64,000 bases of DNA from Halotia wernerae. GTDB taxonomy: Bacteria > Cyanobacteriota > Cyanobacteriia > Cyanobacteriales > Nostocaceae. How positions within the stretch are numbered: the stretch's first letter is position 1; the number at the start of each line of letters is the position of its first letter. Positions 59,533 through 64,000 of the stretch are shown here, in pieces. The stretch spans positions 1 through 64,000 of the forward strand of contig JAYGHB010000098.1 of assembly GCA_034931985.1 (NCBI GenBank), read 5' to 3'. The notes beneath the pieces were generated by a model. The model saw nothing but the letters and a program-made list of their open reading frames with translations, searched no databases and had not been told where the DNA came from. The translations under genes and the position numbers were made by a program.

Positions 59533-60630
59533 ATGTTAACTATTCCTGTACATCCTCTTGGGTCAACCCAAACGCCTCATAGCGGCTACCACTGGGATGG
59601 TAGTAGCCGCCGCTTCTTTGAAGGTTGGTATTATCGCGTAACTTTACCTGAAATTAGGCAAACCTTCGCCTTTATGTACTCCATCGAAGACCCTATGGTT
59701 GGTAAACCCCATAGTGGCGGTGCAGCCCAAGTTCTAGGCCCAAATGATGAATATTTGTGTCGTATCTTTCCTGATGTGAAAAAATTTTGGGGTAGTCGAG
59801 ATGTTCTCGGATTAGGTCATTGGGGTAAAACCAACCTCACTAGCCAAGCACTATACCTCTTACCAGCGGAGTTTGAGCGTCATATTCAGGAAGGCTATCA
59901 AGCTACAGCGACCTTGAATCAGGGGATAATTTGCGATCGCGCTACTAATAGTTATTGCCGTTGGTTATATGAAATTCAACCAGTATACTTTTGGGGGAAC
60001 CAAAATCACATTCAGCAATCAACCGCTGGCTGGCTGTCATTTTTACAAATTTTTGAACCCGGATGGCAAATTTTGATGGCTCACGGCTTAGCCAGTGGTT
60101 GGATTGATTGGAATGGCAAAATTTATGAGTTTACTAACGCCCCAGCCTATGGAGAGAAAAATTGGGGCGGTGCTTTTCCTCAAAAATGGTTTTGGATTAA
60201 TTGTAATAGCTTTGATCACGAACCAGACTTGGCATTAACTGCTGGTGGCGGACGGCGCGGCGTATTGTGGTGGATGGAATCGGTAGCAATGATTGGCTTG
60301 CATTATCAAGGCAAGTTTTATGAATTTGTTCCCTGGAACTCAACAGTGAAGTGGAATATTCAGCCTTGGGGTAGATGGCAAATGCAAGCACGTTCTTTAG
60401 AGTATGAAATCGAGCTAACAGGAACCACGCATCTACCTGGGACACCCTTGCGTGCGCCGACGGCAAATGGTCTCTTATTCTGTTGTCGGGATACCATGCA
60501 AGGACAGCTAGATTTAGAGCTACGAAAATTCAGTGGTAGACAATCTCAAACAATCCTGAAAGCACAAAGTTCTCTTTGTGGCTTAGAAATAGGCGGCAAT
60601 TCTTGGGATAATTCTTGGCAATCTAACTAA
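59533..60630 (+). CDS. Tocopherol cyclase
   Basis: 365 residues from the ATG at 59533. The N-terminal HSGYHWDGSSRRFFEGWYYR and the later GEKNWGGAFPQKWFWINCNS are the recognisable blocks of the VTE1/slr1737 family. It closes the chromanol ring of tocopherols in the thylakoid or plastoglobule-like fraction, protecting membranes from peroxidation. No signal peptide. Confidence 0.92.
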   Translation: MLTIPVHPLGSTQTPHSGYHWDGSSRRFFEGWYYRVTLPEIRQTFAFMYSIEDPMVGKPHSGGAAQVLGPNDEYLCRIFPDVKKFWGSRDVLGLGHWGKTNLTSQALYLLPAEFERHIQEGYQATATLNQGIICDRATNSYCRWLYEIQPVYFWGNQNHIQQSTAGWLSFLQIFEPGWQILMAHGLASGWIDWNGKIYEFTNAPAYGEKNWGGAFPQKWFWINCNSFDHEPDLALTAGGGRRGVLWWMESVAMIGLHYQGKFYEFVPWNSTVKWNIQPWGRWQMQARSLEYEIELTGTTHLPGTPLRAPTANGLLFCCRDTMQGQLDLELRKFSGRQSQTILKAQSSLCGLEIGGNSWDNSWQSN

Positions 60631-60662
60631 AACTACTGCTATTATTATATTGCTTCGTAGTT

Positions 60663-60736
60663 GGGGCTGTAGCTCAGCTGGATAGAGCGAGCGCCTCCTA
60701 AGCGCTAGGTCGCCGGTTCGAATCTGGCCAGTCCCG
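60663..60736 (+). tRNA. tRNA-Arg (anticodon CCU)
   Basis: Full cloverleaf: acceptor GGGGCTG/CAGTCCC with one G-U, D stem GCTC/GAGC, anticodon stem AGCGC/GCGCT with loop CTCCTAA (anticodon CCT), variable AGGTC, T stem GCCGG/CTGGC around TTCGAAT, discriminator G. CCA is not encoded. It reads AGG codons. Confidence 0.95.
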
Positions 60737-60965
60737 TCTTCAAAACATACATTAAAAATAAATCAGAATTTTTGAGGAATTATCTGAAATCTAGTGTAGG
60801 ATGATGCATCAAATAGAACTGATAACGTTAATGTGGAATTAAACGTGCATTAACAAAAAAATCCGAATTAACACTTGGGTAAATTTGACAAAAATCTGCT
60901 ACCCTGCAATAGTTGTTTATATTTTTTCAGAGAAAATTTTGTCTTAGCGATGAAGTCGTAGAGCC

Positions 60966-61538
60966 TTGAAAAATAATCTATTGTTTACAGGTAAATCATT
61001 TCGGTTTATGGTTCTAGCCTTACCGCTGTTAATGTGGTTAGGAGCAAAAGAAGCACAAAACGAATACAAGCAACCGCAAGCAGTAGTAGTGTTGGGCGGT
61101 TCAACCAAAAATCTAGAACGAGAGAGGTTTACAGCCAAGTTTGCTCGTCAGCATCCGAATTTACCAATTTGGATTTCTGGTGGTAGTCCACCTAGGTCTA
61201 CCCAAAAGGTATTTGCTAAAGCTGGCATTGATCCCAAGCGTTTACATCTGGATTATGAAGCTGTAGATACTGTTACAAATTTTACTACCTTAGTCGATGA
61301 TTTGCAAGCTCGCGGTATTAAGAGCGTTTATTTGGTTACTTCAGATTTCCACATGCGTCGCGCTTGCGTCATCGGTGAGATAGTTTTAGGTAGTCGGGGT
61401 ATTAAATTCCAATCGGTAGCAGTTCCTTCAGCAACCCGGTCTGAACCTGTGGAAAAATCTATCCGTGATGGTGCTAGAGCTTTTCTTTGGGTAGCTACCG
61501 GTTACACTGGTGCGAATGAGGGGAGAAACAAGCATTAA
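60966..61538 (+). CDS. YdcF family (DUF218) protein
   Basis: 190 residues from a TTG (an ATG 14 codons in, at 61008, is possible). A hydrophobic N-terminal segment (FMVLALPLLMWLGAK) suggests a membrane anchor or signal. The DUF218 core follows: AVVVLGGSTKNLERERF, WISGGSPP, ESxxTxxxF-like DTVTNFTTLVDDL and LVTSDFHMRRA. YdcF-like proteins are SAM-binding or envelope-associated; the exact role is unknown. Confidence 0.85.
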   Translation: MKNNLLFTGKSFRFMVLALPLLMWLGAKEAQNEYKQPQAVVVLGGSTKNLERERFTAKFARQHPNLPIWISGGSPPRSTQKVFAKAGIDPKRLHLDYEAVDTVTNFTTLVDDLQARGIKSVYLVTSDFHMRRACVIGEIVLGSRGIKFQSVAVPSATRSEPVEKSIRDGARAFLWVATGYTGANEGRNKH

Positions 61539-61982
61539 ATAGTAAGGAAGAAGGAAGGAGTTAGACCGAAGTTGGACGAATTTAGTGAAGGATTTAAACC
61601 CCCACTAAACAAATTCTGGTTAAATCTTTGATTTCACTGGGGGACTTAGACCTGTCTTGAAAAGTTGCTCCCCTTGGGGAAACTGCCGCAGCTTAAATTT
61701 GCGATCGCAGGTCTTTTCTCTATCTGAGGGAAATTATCGGAGTGCCAGCCAATCGAGTCCTTGCTTGTTCGGTAGCGATTACCGACTACAAAATTGAACT
61801 TATATCCGCTCAATGCTTGAATGCGATGTTTAAATGATTGACATGAATATTCAAATTTAGTAATGCCCTCCAATCTGGTTTGGGTAATTTGTGGACTTTA
61901 CAGTATGACCCGTTGTAGACATCGCACCGCCAATATCATAATTACTGTAGTTTGTTTTGGGTCAGGAATAGCCAATATTTCA
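61539..61982. other. Spacer between convergent genes
   Basis: About 440 bp without a supported gene. It has a weak CCCCCA/TGGGG pairing at about 61600-61643 which might terminate the YdcF transcript; a 75-codon minus frame has no ribosome-binding site and no known resemblance. Confidence 0.5.
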
Positions 61983-62843
61983 TCAAAAATTGAAAAGAAC
62001 TTTTAACCCCTCTTTAAGCGACGCAGGCTTTCGCCCAAGAAGATTCTCAAGATCGGGGCTTACTTCTTCTTCCTGCCCGTTTTTAATGTCCGTTAGAAAA
62101 CCTACGACCCTCTCAATCATAGTTTCCGGTACACCACGTTCTTTCATTTGCGCCTCAAATGCTGATTTCTCAGCAGGTGTATAATCTACCTCCTTACCTG
62201 ATAAGTCGGAAAGAGTAGCTGCAACATCTTCAAAGGAATATGACTCACTTCCTGTGAGTTTGTAGATTCGGTTATTGCAACCACTTTCTAACAGTGCATT
62301 TGCAATGGCTTCTCCCATTTCGCTTCTCAAGGCAAAAGGTACTCTTCCGTGACCTGTCGGTAAGTTGATACCCGTATCAAAAACTCTTTCCCCTACGAAC
62401 TGCGGAATGGTGTCCACATACAAGACATTGCGAAATAGAGCATAGTTCAAACCACACTCCTTGATGTAATCTTCTGTCTGAAAATGACCCTCCATCAACT
62501 TGTTTGCCAAAGTGTTTCTATCTTTCAAAGTCCGACTGGTGTAGGCGATACATTGAACCCCCGCCTTTTTTGCGGCATCCACTACATTTTGGTGTTGCTG
62601 AAGGCGGTTATCTTCATCCGTTCCAGCTATCAGCAAAACCCTTTCAATTCCCAGCATGGCCTTGTCGAGTGAAGCAGTATCATCGTAGTTGCCTACGCGT
62701 ATGTCTACCCCTTTTTCCTTTAAGTCAGATGCTTTACTTTCATCACGCACAAGTGCGGCAATTTGATTGGCGGATGTTTTTTCCAGTAGATTTTTGACTA
62801 CTGCTGTCCCTAACTTTCCGGTAGCTCCTGTTACCAAAATCAT
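61983..62843 (-). CDS. NmrA/QorB-like NAD(P)-binding oxidoreductase
   Basis: 286 residues of the atypical short-chain dehydrogenase type. It has an N-terminal VTGATGKLGTAVVKNLL with NAD(P)-binding GxxGxxG, then ALVRDESKASDLKEKG and the RVLLIAGTDEDNR loop. No classical YxxxK is seen, as in QorB and NmrA. It likely reduces a quinone or senses redox state. It is controlled by the upstream MarR protein, whose operators fill the spacer. Codon and HIP1 content are unlike the neighbours, suggesting transfer. Confidence 0.85.
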   Translation of the reverse strand: MILVTGATGKLGTAVVKNLLEKTSANQIAALVRDESKASDLKEKGVDIRVGNYDDTASLDKAMLGIERVLLIAGTDEDNRLQQHQNVVDAAKKAGVQCIAYTSRTLKDRNTLANKLMEGHFQTEDYIKECGLNYALFRNVLYVDTIPQFVGERVFDTGINLPTGHGRVPFALRSEMGEAIANALLESGCNNRIYKLTGSESYSFEDVAATLSDLSGKEVDYTPAEKSAFEAQMKERGVPETMIERVVGFLTDIKNGQEEEVSPDLENLLGRKPASLKEGLKVLFNF

Positions 62844-62885
62844 GGTTGCTATCTTTTTTTAGTTTTGCTTGTATTACTATTGACA

Positions 62886-62937
62886 TCGACAACATATTGT
62901 CAATATAAATACTACCGAATTGACAATGTGTTGTCAA
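62886..62937 (-). promoter_or_regulatory. MarR operator pair and promoter of the oxidoreductase gene
   Basis: Two related 18-bp sites, TCGACAACATATTGTCAA (62886-62903) and TTGACAATGTGTTGTCAA (62920-62937; 7-bp perfect half-sites). On the minus strand a -35 TTGACA (62937-62932) and a -10 TAGTAT (62914-62909) are 17 bp apart; the -35 box is part of one operator and the other lies just past the -10. Confidence 0.7.
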
Positions 62938-63398
62938 TCATCGGTTTGCATCTTTTGCGTAATGGCTTCCAGAAGTGACACTGCACGAGTGATTTGTTCC
63001 GCGTCAAAGTCTTCAGCGATCGCATTTGTCCACTGCCATTCGCGCTCTAACGCATTGTGATACGTTGCCCTGCCGGCTTCGGTGAGCAGCAAGTGCATCG
63101 CTCGGGCATCGCCGGGATTTTCGACGAATTCAACCAGACCGTCGCTTGCCATGTCGTCAGCGAGTCGTTGTACAGCTTGCCGTGTTAAGCCCATGTGCCG
63201 CGCCAATTCGCTTACCGTGACGCGCTTTTCAATTGCGAATAATTCGCTCAGTGTTTGCCACCGAGAATTGGTTATTCCCGTACCCCGCATTAGGCGTGTT
63301 CCTGATTTTTGCACCGTTGCGTTCATACGAAGTACGGCGCGAATCAGATCGGTTAAAGCGTTCGACGCGGGCGTTTTTTTCTTATGGTAAAAAGGCAC
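62934..63398 (-). CDS. MarR family transcriptional regulator
   Basis: 154 residues from a GTG. The winged helix reads RVTVSELARHMGLTRQAVQR with LADDMASDGLVEFVENPGDA as the wing region. The N- and C-terminal helices would form the dimer interface. The gene is visibly more GC-rich than the window average. It lies directly upstream of the oxidoreductase, and its last codon overlaps an operator. It probably represses the downstream gene and is released by a small phenolic or quinone-like ligand (inference). Confidence 0.88.
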   Translation of the reverse strand: MPFYHKKKTPASNALTDLIRAVLRMNATVQKSGTRLMRGTGITNSRWQTLSELFAIEKRVTVSELARHMGLTRQAVQRLADDMASDGLVEFVENPGDARAMHLLLTEAGRATYHNALEREWQWTNAIAEDFDAEQITRAVSLLEAITQKMQTDD

Positions 63399-63543
63399 GT
63401 TCTTGAAAATAATTTATTTTAAAATAAGCATTCGACTCGTAATTAACAATTGGAGTGGACATTTAATTCGTAATTAGTAATTTTAGGTTTAATTACGAAT
63501 TAGTAGCAGTATTGAGTCCAGGAGCGTCATTACGAATTATTTA

Positions 63544-63858
63544 TCATGCTGCCATTTCTTGCACCAAAACATAAGGCTGTAGAATAAGAGTATGAAATCG
63601 CTTATGGCTTTGGTTGAGTCCGCTGAGGGCAGTGCTATTCCATTCTCCTATCTGTACTTGTGAAGGTTTAGCAATTAATTGTTGATCAATCCACTGTTGC
63701 ACTAATGCAATATTATCACTAGCGATCGCTACTCCTACATCCAGCAAATCTAGATCCAGCGCCACTACAATTACTGCATCCCGCTGTACATGAGGAATTA
63801 GCCAATCCCACTCTGCTTCATCTAGGATTTCTGTTAATTCTGCTCTTAAATCCGACAT
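63544..63858 (-). CDS. DUF2288 family protein
   Basis: 104 residues. It starts with LRAELTEILDEAEWDWLIPH and VQRDAVIVVALDLDLLDVGV, which match the DUF2288 pattern of short proteins in cyanobacteria and proteobacteria. Soluble, no known role. Confidence 0.8.
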   Translation of the reverse strand: MSDLRAELTEILDEAEWDWLIPHVQRDAVIVVALDLDLLDVGVAIASDNIALVQQWIDQQLIAKPSQVQIGEWNSTALSGLNQSHKRFHTLILQPYVLVQEMAA

Positions 63859-63937
63859 AACTCCCCGTTTTTTATTTATCTACGGCTGATTTTACATTAG
63901 TCCAGATCTTGAAACAGCTGAGTCTGTGGACTTTTGA

Positions 63938-64000
63938 CTAAACCTCTGCTTTCATTTCGTCAATTTCAAACAAAGATACAATTACTCCAGCAATAGGAAT
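63938..64000 (-). CDS. Partial CDS at the window edge
   Basis: A frame open to the window end encodes IPIAGVIVSLFEIDEMKAEV before a TAG at 63938. It is probably the C-terminus of a protein extending beyond 64000. Too short to identify. Confidence 0.4.
   Translation of the reverse strand: MPIAGVIVSLFEIDEMKAEV

Noticed and set aside
61646..61873. 75-codon minus-strand frame in the YdcF/NmrA spacer
   Set aside because: No ribosome-binding site and no recognisable composition; probably chance.

Overview
The window looks like chromosomal DNA of a filamentous, heterocyst-forming cyanobacterium of the Nostoc/Anabaena type. Evidence: the HIP1 octamer GCGATCGC is scattered through genes and spacers; DnaE is split by a naturally split intein; two flavodiiron proteins sit in tandem; there is a DevBCA-type exporter, a cyanobacterial ndhAIGE operon, a ferrochelatase with a chlorophyll-binding tail, a tocopherol cyclase and a ThiO-ThiG fusion. 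Heptanucleotide tandem repeats (STRRs) typical of these genomes lie between genes. The split-intein sequence is close to, but not identical with, what I remember of Nostoc punctiforme DnaE-N, so this is probably a relative rather than that strain.

Layout. 0-9.2 kb: thiamin synthesis (thiO-thiG), a ferredoxin, citramalate synthase (cimA), a YjbQ protein, a TPR protein, a basic-tailed cyanobacterial protein and a DUF39/HcyBio protein. 9.2-12 kb: an unusual protein of about 25 repeats of 27 residues ending in RTX repeats. 12.3-16.1 kb: a Flv3-like and a Flv1-like flavodiiron protein, probably a heterodimer reducing O2. 17.2-19.8 kb: the N-terminal half of split DnaE. 19.9-26.1 kb, all on the minus strand: sixA, gltA, ndhA-ndhI-ndhG-ndhE and nadK. 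26.3-36.0 kb, also minus: two Rieske oxygenases, hemF, an ATC-hydrolase-like protein, a cytokinin-dehydrogenase-like FAD oxidase, a degenerate RNase H-like protein and a DevB-DevC-DevA exporter. This is the most operon-like accessory block and may modify and export a small molecule, possibly a tetrapyrrole or glycolipid derivative.

36-48.7 kb is a patchwork of metabolic genes (sugar-type ABC ATPase, FAD monooxygenase, ssb, pyrD, hemH, a methyltransferase, an inositol-phosphatase-family protein) with mobile-element debris and a DUF1902-HicA toxin-antitoxin pair. 48.7-64 kb: a PucC/BCD-family transporter, a LivM/LivG amino-acid ABC pair, a RelE-like toxin, pgi, rseP-nth, rpsN, aat, a J-domain TPR protein, tocopherol cyclase, tRNA-Arg(CCU), a YdcF protein, and an NmrA oxidoreductase under an apparently foreign MarR regulator with clear operators.

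The main unusual signals are: (i) three orphan right ends of IS200/IS605 (TnpB) elements sharing the pattern GAATCCC...GGGAG...GTCAA, two still carrying TnpB tail codons and one supplying the stop codon of hemH; (ii) the repeat protein combining a YD-like motif with an EF-hand-like loop in each unit; (iii) an in-frame (Ala-Gly-Glu)n expansion inside an ABC ATPase, built from a 9-bp repeat that also occurs between genes; (iv) a ribbon-helix-helix gene with a perfect palindromic operator; (v) a MITE-like insertion inside the ndh operon. I found no CRISPR array, rRNA operon, intact transposon or prophage.
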